DNA of 64,000 bases. It comes from Benincasa hispida (taxonomy: Eukaryota; Streptophyta; Magnoliopsida; Cucurbitales; Cucurbitaceae). Of this stretch, positions 23,106-34,879 are shown piece by piece (the stretch's first letter is position 1; each line of letters begins with the position of its first letter). The position numbers and the translations under genes were made by a program. The stretch is taken from the NCBI RefSeq assembly GCF_009727055.1, contig NC_052357.1, positions 89,256,884 to 89,320,883 on the forward strand, in the 5' to 3' direction. Under the pieces are notes generated by a model. It did not search any database. It was given only the letters and a program-made list of their open reading frames with translations, and was not told the origin of the DNA.

Positions 23106-23897
23106 CTATGAAGCACATATACTTCATGTGAGGCAAAAAATCAGTATCAGACACGTATCGAATACCGATACTTCTAGATACTTCCCAGATATGTATCTGA
23201 CACTCGATTTGACGTATCTATACTTTTAGATACTTTCCAGATATGTATCTGACAAGCGATTTGATGTATCTATTTTTATGCGTATTTTTTTTTAAAAGAA
23301 AAAAGACAAGTAACTCATCTAATCTTTTCTAATCTAAAATTAGGTAACCTATTTAAAAAGCTCAATACTTGAGTCCAAAACTAAAAGAAAAATAAATAAA
23401 TAATGGACCAAACTCTAGAATAGAATAATCTAAACTCCATCTTCACATTTGAGTCTCCACAAAGTCCACCAAAATATAAATTATTTGGATATCTTCAACA
23501 ATAAGTTTTTTGTTTATTTTCATACTTCTCTCTCTAATCTTCTTTTTCTTCTTCCTCTTTGCAATATGAGTCACTTTTCTATTGCATTTTATTAACTATT
23601 GTACTTCAACATCTTAGATGTTACTTTTTTTGTATTGTATTTCAGTGTTTGTATTCTATTTTGTGCTATTGTTATTAACTTGTATGCTAAATTTATCTAT
23701 ATCTTATACTTTTTTTTTAAAAAAATGTATCTTCAACATATCAGTATCCTCATTTTAGAAATATATATATTAAAAAAATATATATAAAAAAAATGACGTA
23801 TCCTTAGACGTATCCGTATCCGTATCTTAGTTCTTTTAGAAATTGACGAATCGTCATATCCGTATCGTGTAGTCGTATCTGTGTCTGTGCTTCATAG
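23106..23897. mobile_element. Non-autonomous DNA transposon with 8-bp target duplication (hAT-like)
   Basis: The left end CTATGAAGCACA (23,106-23,117) is the exact inverse of the right end TGTGCTTCATAG (23,886-23,897). Immediately outside lie identical 8-bp copies ATCTTAGT (23,098-23,105 and 23,898-23,905), the target-duplication length of hAT elements. The ends carry clusters of 'gtatcc/ggatac' motifs in opposite orientations, and 23,166-23,272 holds a ~60-bp duplication ('agatacttcccagatatgtatctgac'). No transposase is present, so it would need one in trans. Confidence 0.85.
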
Positions 23898-23905
23898 ATC
23901 TTAGT

Positions 23906-25090
23906 GATATACTAGCAATACATAATATATTTGAAATTTTATTTTTAATGAATATTGACATATTATTGATATACCAATATTATACGTGAAATGATTAAGC
24001 ACATAAAAGTAATACACAATATTAAAGTTAAGCTCATGCACCTCAACAATTCTAAGTTCGTAAAAATAGAAAAATTAACAAAATAATCCCAAATGAAATA
24101 AAGATATATTCAAAATGTCTCTCATCGTTAAAGTGCATGATTGTTATTAGATATACTAATAATAGACTTGGAATATTGATTGATATTAGATATAATCTTC
24201 ATACACTAATGCATTACTTCAAGTTTACTGATTGATATCTATTCACTTATGTCTTATATTTGATATACTACTAATAGACTTAGACATCTACTTATAAAAC
24301 GAAACATGCATGCTTTACTTCAAAATAAGTTACTATATGATTGTTAATTATTGTTAGATATACTTCTAATACACTTAGAATAATTTTGATTGTTGTTAGA
24401 TTTACTACTAATACACTCATGTGATCTTACTTGAAGTATTAACTGATTGATGTCTGATACAGTTATGTTATATATGTATACTACTGATAAACTTGAAATA
24501 TAATGTTTATAGAACAAAACACACATGTTTTACTTCAAAATGAATTACTGATTGAATATTGATTGAATTTAGATATACTGTTGATAGTTTTGAGGCTTGA
24601 TTAGTGTAAGATGTATGGTTGATACACTCATGTCTTACTTCACATACTCTATCATTGATATTTGATATACTCATGTATTATAATATAATATAGAGCTTAA
24701 AGTTGTTTGATATTTCTTATACTACTAATATACTACTGATAATATTGAAAGTTGATTGGTATATGATATATTGTTGATATACTATTGACAGTCTTGAAAG
24801 TTAATTAATGTGTATTAGTATATTGTTGATATAAAGTTCATATACTTAAAAATTGATTGGTATGTGATATATTGCTTGCCTACTAATGATATTCTTGAAA
24901 GTTATTTGTTATGTTATAATATACAACTGATATACTATTGAAATACTTATAAGTTGTTTGCTATCTATTATACATAAGGGTTGTTTGATTTCATCATAAA
25001 AGAAAAAAAAAAAAAGAAAAGAAAAAAAAGAGTTGTTTGATATGTGATATACTATTGATATACTATTTACTCAAAACTTTATTTAAGGTA
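23906..25090. repeat. Degenerate 'tgatatactattgata' repeat tract
   Basis: About 1.2 kb is dominated by imperfect repeats of gatatact(a)(a/t)(t/c)tgata with interspersed 'cttgaaagttgattggtatatg' phrases. Spacing is irregular. No gene is seen. Confidence 0.7.
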
Positions 25091-25106
25091 TCTCTTGGAA
25101 CCTTAA

Positions 25107-25885
25107 TGTGGGTGTTTTTTTAATTTATCTTAGATGGCCAAACAGAACGCAAACAATCAGCAGAATAAATCGAAAGCAGTAAAGAACGAACACCAAGATA
25201 TATAGTGGTTCGACTAGTTTGGTCTACATCCATTTTGAGAACCAACTTGAATTAATTTTATTATGAGCAATAAGGAATTTACAATTACAGATAATCAACA
25301 ATAATCACCAATTTATAATTTTAATATCCACTGATACCGAGAGAACCATACACAACGTCGTCTCTGACACCGAGAATAACTCGTTGAAAAACAGCCCAAA
25401 ACAAGAGCACTACCCACCTCTGATCGGTGAACCACCACACACAGACCCACAACAACTCACGCGCCGAACCGAAACCCACTGGAACCAATGCTTGCTCAGA
25501 TTGGCGAATCCACGCTGAACCGGAACCCACTGGAACCAAGGTAACCACCCAGATAGAATTGAGCCTACCTGTCACCCACGCTCACGCCGCGGTTGCCTCT
25601 CCCTTTAGCTTCGCGTTCTAGCCGACGCGACTCTTCAAGCCTTTTATCAAAAAAACCGGTTGCTTTTCTCTATTCACCAGTTAGCCGCTGCTTTTGTTTG
25701 GTTTTCTTTTCACAGACGACTGCGTTTCTACATCCCCCAAAGAGTCATGATTTTTCACCCTAATTTTGGAGAAGATGGATATAATTAAAAAACCGCCATT
25801 TGCCCATAATTACCAAATGTTATTGGGCCTTTAATTTCACCAAAAACCCAACAAAACCCACGTAAATACCTTGTTATTTTCTACA
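25107..25885 (-). repeat. 3' LTR of the complete Copia element
   Basis: On the plus strand it starts TGTGGGTG and ends TTTTCTACA, flanked on the left by CTTAA. On the right, aatctccttcat is the complement of a polypurine tract (ATGAAGGAGATT). It pairs with 29,921-30,689. Confidence 0.88.
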
Positions 25886-25909
25886 AATCTCCTTCATAAC
25901 AAGAATATT

Positions 25910-28900
25910 TAAGTGTCAAGCTGATTTTTCAATCTTTTTATTATCTAGATTTAATATTCAGCCCATCTAATAGGTATTTAAACCTATGGACTGGAAGAAC
26001 CTTGGTTAACATATCTGACAAATTCTCAACTGTATGAACCGCGACCAGTTCAACATCTTTCTGGGCCATAACTTCTCTAATAAAATGAAATTTGACATCG
26101 GTATGCTTAAATCATTCGTGATGAGATGGATTCTTCGTAAGATGAATAGCACTTTGGCTATCACAACGGACGATAAGAATGAACTCCTGCGACAACAACT
26201 CACCAACTATCCTTTTGAACTACATTGCCTCTTTCACAGCTTCACCCACTGAAATATACTTTGACTCAGTAGTAAACAAAGCAACAACTAACTGTAGAGC
26301 AACCTTCCAACTGACCACGTTACCAAACAAACGAAAAATGTGACCTGATAAAGACCTTCTTCAGCGTAATCTGCATATATGAAGCCTTCCAACAGTGCTG
26401 ATTTATCACAATCCTTGCTAAAACACAATGATACATTGGCACTACCTTTCAAATATCAAAGCACCCATTTAATTGCATTCCAATGCTCCTTCCCAGGATT
26501 TGACATAAACCTACTTATCATACTTATAGCATATCCCAAGTCAGGCCTAGTACAAATCATAAAATACATAATAATTCCAACAGCATTACAATAGGGAATA
26601 TTAGTCATCTCAAACCTTTCTTGTTCAGTAACAGGGCACTGAGACAAAGAAAGCCTAAAATGAGATGCTAAGGGTATCAAAACTGCCTTACAACCAGACA
26701 TATTATACTTCTCAAGCAGTTTATGCACATAAGTCTCCTGCGAAATGGTTAACAAACCTTTTTTCCTGTTTCTTTTTACATCCATGCCTAGGATTCTTTT
26801 TAGTTCACCTAAATCTTTCATCTAAAATTCACTACTCAACCATTTCTTGAGATCACAGATTTCAAAATAATCTTTAGACACCAAGATCATATCATCTACA
26901 TACAGAAGTAGATAAATCTATGTACCTTTCTGAGATAGTTTCCAGTACATGCAAGCATCATATGAGCTCTTGTGAAACCCCTGCTTCAGAATAAAGGTGT
27001 CAAACCTGATATACCACTGTCTCGACGATTGCTTCAGTCGATAGATGAACTTGTGAAGACGACAAACCATGTCTTCCTTTCTTTTCACCTCATAGCCCTT
27101 AGGTTGTAGCATGTAGATCACTTCCTCCAATTCTCCATGAACGAAAGCTGTGGTGACATCCATCTGTTTAATAAACATATCAAAGTGAACAACAATAGAT
27201 AAAATTAAACGAATGCACGAATACCTCACTACCAGAGAGAAAATCTCATGAAAGTCAACTCTCTCCTTTTGAGTGTAGCCCTTGGCTACTAGTCTAGCCT
27301 TATACCTAGGCTTGCTGTCACCTCCTGTACCTGGCTTGATTTTATAAATCCACTTTGACTGAATGAGTTTCTGATTAGGAGGCTTTGGAACCAATGACCA
27401 TGTCTGATTCTTTTGCAATGAGAACAACTCTTCTTCCATAGCATATTTTCATTTTTCCTTCGAATCAGATACAATAGCCTCATTAAAAGTAAGAGGCTCT
27501 ACTTCAATACTGCCAGCTGCACAAATAAGAGCATAAACAACTAAATTAGCATAACCATACCTCGTAGGAGCCTGACTCACCCGCTGAGCCCTGTCACGTG
27601 TAAGTTGATATTTCTGTAGGTCACTACTACTTGAGCTTTCTTCACCGAAAGCTTCTTCATCAATTAAAGTCCTCTGTAGTTAAGGCTATCTACCATCAGA
27701 ACTGGATGACTGATAACTAGATTCGCCTGAACTAACTGATGGTCATTCTTTAAAATCAATTCTGACCTCTGCCTCAACCTGATCAACTGTTTGCTATTTC
27801 TGTTGCTCTTTGACATGAAATGACATCTCTGTTTATTAAAGGTCACATCTCTGCTGATAGTATATTTATTTCTGCCCTATTCCAAGCACCAAAGGTTATA
27901 TCCTTTAACACCCTGAGGATAACCAATAAACATACATTTCAGTGCCCTCTTATTCAGCTTCCCTTCCTTAACATGAGCATAAGCTGAACATCCAAACACT
28001 TCGAGATGATCCAAGCTTGGAGCTTTTCCTGTCCATATCTCTTGAGGAGCTTTTCCTGTCCTATTTATGAGATAACAGGCTGCTTGGGCAGCTTCCTCCC
28101 AAAACTTCAAGGGTAATGAAGCATTTGTCAAGAGACATCTTGTACACTCCATAATTGTTCTGTTGAACCTCTCAGCTAAACCATTCTACTGTGGAGTGTA
28201 CGTAACAATGAAATGCCTTGTAACTCCCTCAGATTTGCAAAATTTATCAAAATTATTCACAAATTCTAAACCATTGTCTGTACTCAGATACTTTACCTTC
28301 TTGCCTATTTGGTTCTTAACCTGCTTTTTCCATTCAAGAAATTTCCCAAAAGCTTCATCCTTCTGTTTCAGTAGATATATCCACACCTTCCTTGAAAAAT
28401 AATCAATGATTGACATAAAGTATCTCGAACCTCCCATAGAAGGTACCTTTATAGGACCCCACAAATCTGAATGAACATAATCCAAAATTTCTTTGATAGA
28501 ATGCTTCCCTTTCCCAAATTTCACTCTGGTAGACTTTTCCATTATGCAATGTTCACAAAATGGGAGTTCAATGTCTTTAACTCCTCCAAGCAAACCTTGT
28601 TGTGAAAGAGCTTGAAGAGCTCTTTCACCCATATGAGCTAGTCTGTTATGGCATAACATAGACTTATCTGTTTCTTTCCTAGATGCAACAGCAGCATTAC
28701 CTAAAACTGCAGTACCCTCCAACACATAAAGGTCATTCCTCAAGGTCCCCTTCAGTTTAACCAAAAAACCCTTGATAATCTTCAGAACTCCATTCTCAGA
28801 TTTATAGGAATAACCCGCTCTATTTAATTCTCCTAGAGAAATTAGCTTTCGTTTGAGTTCTGGAACATACCTTACATTTGTAAGAATTCTGCTCATTTCA

Positions 28901-29175
28901 TCATATGTTGCAATTCGAACTGACCCAATTCCTTTTACATCACAAGCACCATTATCACCAAGCAAAACTGATCCCCCATCATTTTCCTGAATGTCAATCA
29001 AGAAATCCTGATTAGGAGTCATGTGAAACGTGCACCCTGAATCCATGATCCAAGCATTCTGAATGTCCTTGTTGGACACCATCAAGACCTCTGTTGAATC
29101 ATACCCATCAGTGACATTTGCTGCACTAAAATCCCCTGCATGCTTGCTACTTGATGCTTCCTTGCTCTTATTCAA
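25910..29175 (-). pseudogene. Copia pol remnant (protease, integrase, RT, RNase H)
   Basis: Protease: MDSGCTFHMT (about 29,030). Integrase zinc HHCC: HNRLAHMG...CEHC; core VHSDLWGP, STDNGLEF, then PQ-stop-NGLAERFNRT, so a TAG interrupts just before the catalytic Glu (about 28,184). RT: RYKARLVAKGYTQKE, KQMDVTTAFVHGELEEVIYM, RLKQSSRQWY and LLLYVDDMIL (about 26,890) with intact YVDD. RNase H: FMICTRPDLGYAISM and the following Asp/Glu regions toward 25,910. The frames shift near 27,850, 27,440, 26,915 and 26,455. RT and protease motifs are well kept, but no full polyprotein can be made. Confidence 0.9.
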
Positions 29176-29890
29176 AGGGCAAATTTTCCTAAAGTGTCAT
29201 TCTTTATGACATAGGAAACAATTTTTGGTTTTTCCATTTGATTTTGACCTGGATCTCGACTATTTTCCTTTTTCGTTCTTTTTCTCACTTCTACCTCTGG
29301 CCATGAGTAACTCTCCATCCTTGCGTTCCTTTTTAATCTCGAGGTTTCTCGTTCTCAAGGCATCCAACACTATATCCATGGACAATGAATTCCATCCATA
29401 TTTAATAGTTGTTTTAACTTCTCGATATGATTCAGGCAAAGAATTCAGAAGAATAACTACTTGATTTTCATCCGACATCTTCTCACCGATGTTATTGAGA
29501 TCAACTATAATCTTCTAAAATTCATCTAGGTTTTCTTCTAAGCCTTTATTAGAGTCCATCTTATATCCGAAGAATTTCTCTTTTAGATATAATTTATTTG
29601 GCAAGGACTTAGTCAAATAAAGACTTTCTAATTTCTTCCATAACTCCGCTATAGTAGTGACCTTGTCTACTAGCCTAAGCACTCCATCTGACAGATACAA
29701 AATTATCGTCGAATAGGCCATCTCCTCCCTATCCTTTTTTCGACTTCTGTAATTGTTGGTGGAAGGTCATTTTCATCTAAGATTTTGGCTACCTTTTGTT
29801 GTACCAGAATAGCCCTAATCTTTTTCCTCCATAAACCGAAATCACCTCTCCCATCAAATTTAACAACTTCGAACCAACAAAAAATATCCT
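29176..29890 (-). pseudogene. Copia gag remnant
   Basis: The minus strand reads KFDGRGDFGLWRKKI and ILVQQK near 29,790-29,870, then AYSTIILYLSDGVLRLVDKV, LWKKLESLYLTKSLPNKLYL, ILLNSLPESYREVKTTIKYG and a zinc knuckle C-FL-C-HKE...H-FRKI-C at 29,178-29,222. It is spread over at least three frames, with a stop inside the knuckle. The element gag is therefore broken. Confidence 0.85.
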
Positions 29891-29920
29891 GAACAAAGAA
29901 TATGCTAGCACATTACCACT

Positions 29921-30689
29921 TGTGAGAGGTTTTAAACCTAACTTAGATGGCCAAACATAATGCAAACAATCAGTAGAATAAATCAAAAGCAGTAAAGAAT
30001 GAATACCAAGATATATAGTGGTTCGACCAGTTTGGTCTACATCCACTTTGAGAACCAGTTTGAATTAATTTTATTATGAGCAATAAGGAATTTACAATTA
30101 CAGATAATCAATAATAATCACCACTCTGTAATTTTAATATCCACTGATACCAAGAGATCCACACACAACGTCGCCTTTGACACCAAGAACAACCCGCTGA
30201 AAAACAACCAAAAACAAGAACACTACCCACCTCTGATCGATGAACGACCACACACAGACCCGCAGCAATTCACGTGTCGAACCGAAACCAACACTTGCTC
30301 AGATCGGCGAACCCACGCTAAACCAGAACCCACCGGAACCGAGGTGACCGGCCAGATCGGACCGAACTCCTACATGTCACCCATGCTCATGCCACGGTTG
30401 CCTCTCCCTTCAGCCTCATGTTCTAGCTGGCGCGACTCTTCAAGCCTTTTATAAGAAAATTAGATGCTTGTCTCTGTTCACCAATCGGCCGCTGCTTTTG
30501 TTCGGTTTTCTTCTCACAGACGGCTGCGTCTCTACATCCCCAAAGAGTTACAATTTTTCACCCTAATTTTGGAGAAGATGGATATAATTACAAAATTATC
30601 ATTTATCCATAATTACCAGAATGCCATTGGACCTTTAATTTCACAAAAAACTCAATAAAACTCACTTAAATACCTTGTTATTTTCTACA
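29921..30689 (-). repeat. 5' LTR of the complete Copia element
   Basis: On the plus strand it starts TGTGAGAGG and ends TTTTCTACA, followed by CTTAA. Relative to the 3' LTR it lacks ~20 bp near 30,290 ('ccaacacttgctc' against 'cccactggaaccaatgcttgctc'). To its left on minus is TGGTAATGTGCTAGC, a worn primer site. Confidence 0.88.
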
Positions 30690-31139
30690 CTTAAGCTAAC
30701 AATATATTATTCTCAAAATTAGATGCTATTAAAACTCTAATTAAAGCCATCATATTGCTATAAAAGTGTGTCAATTAAATGATATACAAAATATTCCATT
30801 GATACATATTATCCAAAATAAATTTTTAAAAAAACAAAAACCTAACAGATCACTAATTTAGACTAAATCGAAAGATTTTTTTTTTAAAAAAAAAATGTTG
30901 TAAAAGGATTTTATGGTGGGATGGGTCTACGGGTTAGAGAATGAAAGGAATAAGGAATGAATGGATATGTGGGACGAGATCTAAGGTTGTGGAATAATTT
31001 GGCAATTTAGGAATAGAAATAAATTGAAATTTGAATTTTAAAAATAACGTTATATGTGCAAAATATAAAATATGGTTGACATGCTTGCAATATTATATTT
31101 CTAAATTGCCATCCATTATAAATTCCCTTTTATTTTAAC

Positions 31140-31870
31140 AACTAAAAGTTAAAATCTAATGGGTTAGTCTCTTTTGAGAATCATTTTGTTTTTATTTTAT
31201 TTTTCTCAACATGACTTTTATCTAGTTATTGTTTTCTTGATTTAATTATTACCTACCTTTTAAAAAAGTTATAAAAATTCTATCTAAAATTTGAAGAAAA
31301 AAATCGTTGGTAAAAAACTTGATTTAAAATTCAAATGTTTTGATTAGAAATGAAAAATCTTATCAATAACAAAAACGTTATCAAAGAATAGTTAAACAAA
31401 GCATAACCATTCGATTTAAATGTGTTCTAAGTCTAATTTGATATGTAAAATAAGTAAATTAATCTGAAAAAGCAAAGAAGAAGAAATTTATCCTACTTTT
31501 TTTTGTAATAAATCAAATGGCACATTAATATATGAACACAATGTTTTTGTCATCTTATTTTCCTTTTCTAAAATGGCATAATTTTACTATGTTATTGAGC
31601 TATAATATTTTTGTAGAATAAAAATTACTCTCTTAAACATTTTGACGAAAATATTGAAATCTAAATTTAAGTAAATGTCAACGAAAAAATTGAAAAAATG
31701 AAAATGTCCAAGAGATATTTCTAACCAAAAAAAAAAAAAAGAAATTATAGAAAAACAAACCGTTTTTTTTAAAAAAAAAAGGTTAAAAAAATAAATAAAC
31801 ATTTTTCACTTGTAAATAAGTAAAAATGCTTATTATTAATATTATATTCATTTCCATTTCTTTTATTAAT
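31140..31870 (+). repeat. Diverged duplicate of RLK intron-1-like DNA (copy B)
   Basis: Same landmark order as 7,390-8,360: 'gagaatcattttgtttttattttattttt', 'ttcgatttaaatgtgttcta', 'ggcacattaatatatgaacacaatgtttttgtcatcttattttcc', 'ctatgttattgag' and 'aatgcttattattaatattatatt'. Part matches intron 1 of the intact gene (35,860-35,960). It ends where LTR copy 3 begins. Confidence 0.55.
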
Positions 31871-31899
31871 GAAAAATATCAATTTATATCCTGAAGGGG

Positions 31900-33796
31900 A
31901 TGGAATCTTGATGAAAGCGTGTGATCGCATTTTTCGATTTCTTTAAGAATTAAAAATACAAAAACTATAAGAAAAGGTTAAGCATCATACATTTATCTAT
32001 CCACAAATGTAGCAAAATCTTCTCCTAGGACTAGTAGTCTTCTCGTGATAGTCTTCCTTTTCCGCGAGATCTTCTCTTACTATGACTCTGGCAATGATTC
32101 GACTTGCGGGAACCAGATCTTGAAAGAATAGTGAGAATGGGAAGAAGAATTTTCTTAGAACTTTTCTAAGAAAATTGGGAAAAAGATTAAAGTGATGTTT
32201 TAGAGTAATCATAGACATTATTCTTGTAAAGAGTGTTGAAGGCTCGCAATGGCCCTATTTATAGAACTAGTTACTCATAATTGATAACCTTTGCAAGATT
32301 TATAATTTAGATATTTAATAATATCTAAATAAATATCTGTCTAAATAATATCTCATATAAATCGTTTAAAATGTTTAATCATATTTATATATTTATCTAT
32401 TCCAGAATCTTTATTTTGAATCTCATCCAAATTAAACAATTAATTATTTGAATTCAGTTAAAATTAATTAATTAATTATTCAATTTATTTAATTCAAATC
32501 TTATTTAAATTAAACAACTTAATTATATATATTTCATCCAAATAATTAATTATTTGAATCATATTCAAATAAATTAATTCTCCCGTTATCTATTTAATCC
32601 AAAGCTTACACAAATTAAATAATTTATTTATTTATATGAATTTCATGTAAATAAATAATTAATTATTTGAATCATATTCAAAATAAATTAATCTCCATAT
32701 TACAAGTTATAATTTGAATCTCATTCAAACAAAGTCTATAACAAATCATGTAATTAATTGTATCCAATATAATTAATATTTTTCATCATAAATTTGAACC
32801 TTTCAAATTTCTCTTTCAACATAGTTGATCCTTGTTGGTTCGTGGTGAGCTAGTAAGGAGAACTTATGCACCTACAAATTATAAGTTATTCAAGGTTAAC
32901 TTTAATTAAATTAACCTTAATTCATTAACCATAGGGCAAACCACCATAGACCTATAGTTGAACTCTTATGCACTATAGGACAAGTTGTATCCATGGATAT
33001 AACCAATATAAATAAGTTGATTCTTCACGAGTTGTTCATAATTACAGTTGGATTAAAATGTCCTTTCACCCACATAATTACCTCTTTTCCTTTAAGTATC
33101 ACTGATCTCTCTAATCAACAATTTGTTTATTGTCCAACCATAAACTAAGTCTATCGGGCCAATGAGAGAGTGGAGCTCATTGTTCAAGACTCAATATCAG
33201 CACTTAAGGGAACTAGTTATACTTACCTTATGTAGAAAAGAGTGAATTCTATCTTGTGAAGTTATGTTCCTAGCTCCCCATTTAGTTATGCTCCCAAAAT
33301 GGTAGGCTTATTAAGTCAGCAACTTGGACCACTCTCACTCATGTAAATCAAATGATTGATGACAAAAGTTCATAAATCACTCAGGATTAAGATTGAGTCG
33401 CACATGATCATCCTATGAAATATTAATCTCATCAATTAACAGATTAACAAAGAGAGAGTAAATATTTTGCGATTTAGTCTAATACAAACACTTTATATAG
33501 GATACCTTCATTCACATGTTCCCATATGAAAGGTTTGGATCAAACCATTTGTAACTATTACAAAGTGGACTGAATCCAAAATGTTACCAAGATAAGGTGC
33601 CAAACTTTATCCATATATTATAGACCTTTAGATTATTTCTTGAACATAATTCACTCGTATGTCAACTACATACATATTCAAGACTTCATGTAATAACCTT
33701 GGATTTTTTTTCCGGTTAATGGAATTCAATATTACATATTAATTATTAAATTAATCAACTAATAAAGTGCAATGCTTAAGGGCATAAATCCCAACA
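31900..33796 (-). repeat. ~1.9-kb LTR family, copy 3 (probable solo LTR)
   Basis: The right end is ...GGCATAAATCCCAACA at 33,796, matching the ...CCCAACA / CTCCAACA ends of the family. Family phrases include 'gagctagtaaggagaact', 'ttcattaaccatagggcaaaccac', 'actaatagaggatcagt'-like segments, 'cattgttcaagactcaatatcagcacttaagggaa' and an AT-rich core at 32,280-32,780. The left end is within a few tens of bases of 31,900. No internal coding sequence is attached. It sits ~1.1 kb upstream of the RLK start codon. Confidence 0.7.
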
Positions 33797-34369
33797 ATGC
33801 TGTAATTTGCTCCATAGAGAATTTTCCTTGAACTTTAGGAATCGTAACAACTTAAATCATGAACTAATAGTTGTATCTAATTAAATCCTGAACTTTTGTA
33901 AGTATATCAATTTATACCCTTCATTACTTCAATTTAAAAAAATTTGTGTGAGACTTATAACTGATATTAATTGAACCCCTCAAAGTTTGTAAATAAATCA
34001 ATTAAACTCTTAATCTATAATTTTTTTTTTGAAAACCGTCAATGTATTTACTTTAATCGTGTATTTTGTAAAATCTATTTTTGAAAAAGTTTGAGAATTA
34101 ATGCATGGATCTTCAAAGGTAATTATTATGAATGTCATAAATTGATTGAGTAATGAATATTTAAGAGTTTAATTAATTCAAATTATAAGTTTCACTCAAT
34201 ATTGGTCAAACAAAATCCAGAAGAATATGTAAATCGATATAGTTATAAAAGTTTAGGGTTTAAATTGATATAATTATTAGGTAGGATTTTAATTGTTATA
34301 CCTCTGAATATTATATTTAAATTTGACATAAAGTATATAAAGTTATCTCTTTTCATCCCAAATTCTCAT

Positions 34370-34879
34370 CCTCACTTTTTTTAGACAACTAGCTTTTAGA
34401 AAAGAAAAAGAAAAAGAAAAAGGAAATTTTCATCCTTTTGTCACAATCTCATAATATTCATCTTAGTGCATGCCTTTCATGTTAAAGGATGAAAGGTGAG
34501 CAAGTGCACCTTTAAAGAGTCCTTAACCATGGGAAGAAATAATAAAATTCTCCCACCATAATCTTAGGAGCTGCCACAACATTTTATTTTTTTTTTTTTT
34601 TCTTTTGAAGAAACTCAAAGCATGCTCAAGTATTATTGTTATTGTTATTATTATATCTTTTTATTTTTGAATTTTCATATCTTTGTTTTTACATTTGTAA
34701 CTCTTACTTCTATTTTTCCCTCTTTTTTCAATGAAAATTTGAGAATTTATAAAATGTTCAATAAAGATGAAGATAAAAAGAAATCTAAAAATTATGGGAT
34801 AAAAAACAACTAAATTAAAGTTGAATTAATTAAATCCATATAAAATGATGTATATATGTTGAAACAGGTGACATTGAAG
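34370..34879 (+). promoter_or_regulatory. Upstream region of the RLK gene, shared with the 22-kb copy
   Basis: This 5' flank is the part conserved with 21,640-22,290, including the purine run, the 'tttcatcc...tttgtcaca' line and 'ggatgaaaggtgagcaagtgca'. No convincing TATA box could be fixed. An 'aaacag' shortly before the ATG could be an acceptor of a 5'-UTR intron, which would put the true transcription start further upstream. Promoter limits are not defined. Confidence 0.4.

Larger units (their letters stand above)
25107..30689 (-). mobile_element. Complete Ty1/Copia retrotransposon with both LTRs and target duplication
   Basis: Two related LTRs (25,107-25,885 and 29,921-30,689) bound an internal region coding on the minus strand. 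The 5-bp CTTAA occurs just outside both ends (25,102-25,106 and 30,690-30,694), a true target-site duplication. Internal order on minus: worn primer site, gag, protease, integrase, RT, RNase H, polypurine tract. This is the only structurally whole element in the window. The LTRs differ at many sites plus an indel and pol has stops, so it is old and not autonomous. It lies between the orphan RLK exon and the 31-kb RLK-like segment. Confidence 0.92.

Noticed and set aside
23599..23787. Hydrophobic 62-codon frame resembling a membrane peptide
   Set aside because: It is T-rich low-complexity DNA inside the hAT-like element; no start context or homologue is recognised.
25321..25621. Open frames on both strands in the Copia 3' LTR
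   Set aside because: The region is LTR sequence repeated at 30,120-30,430, where the frames are broken.
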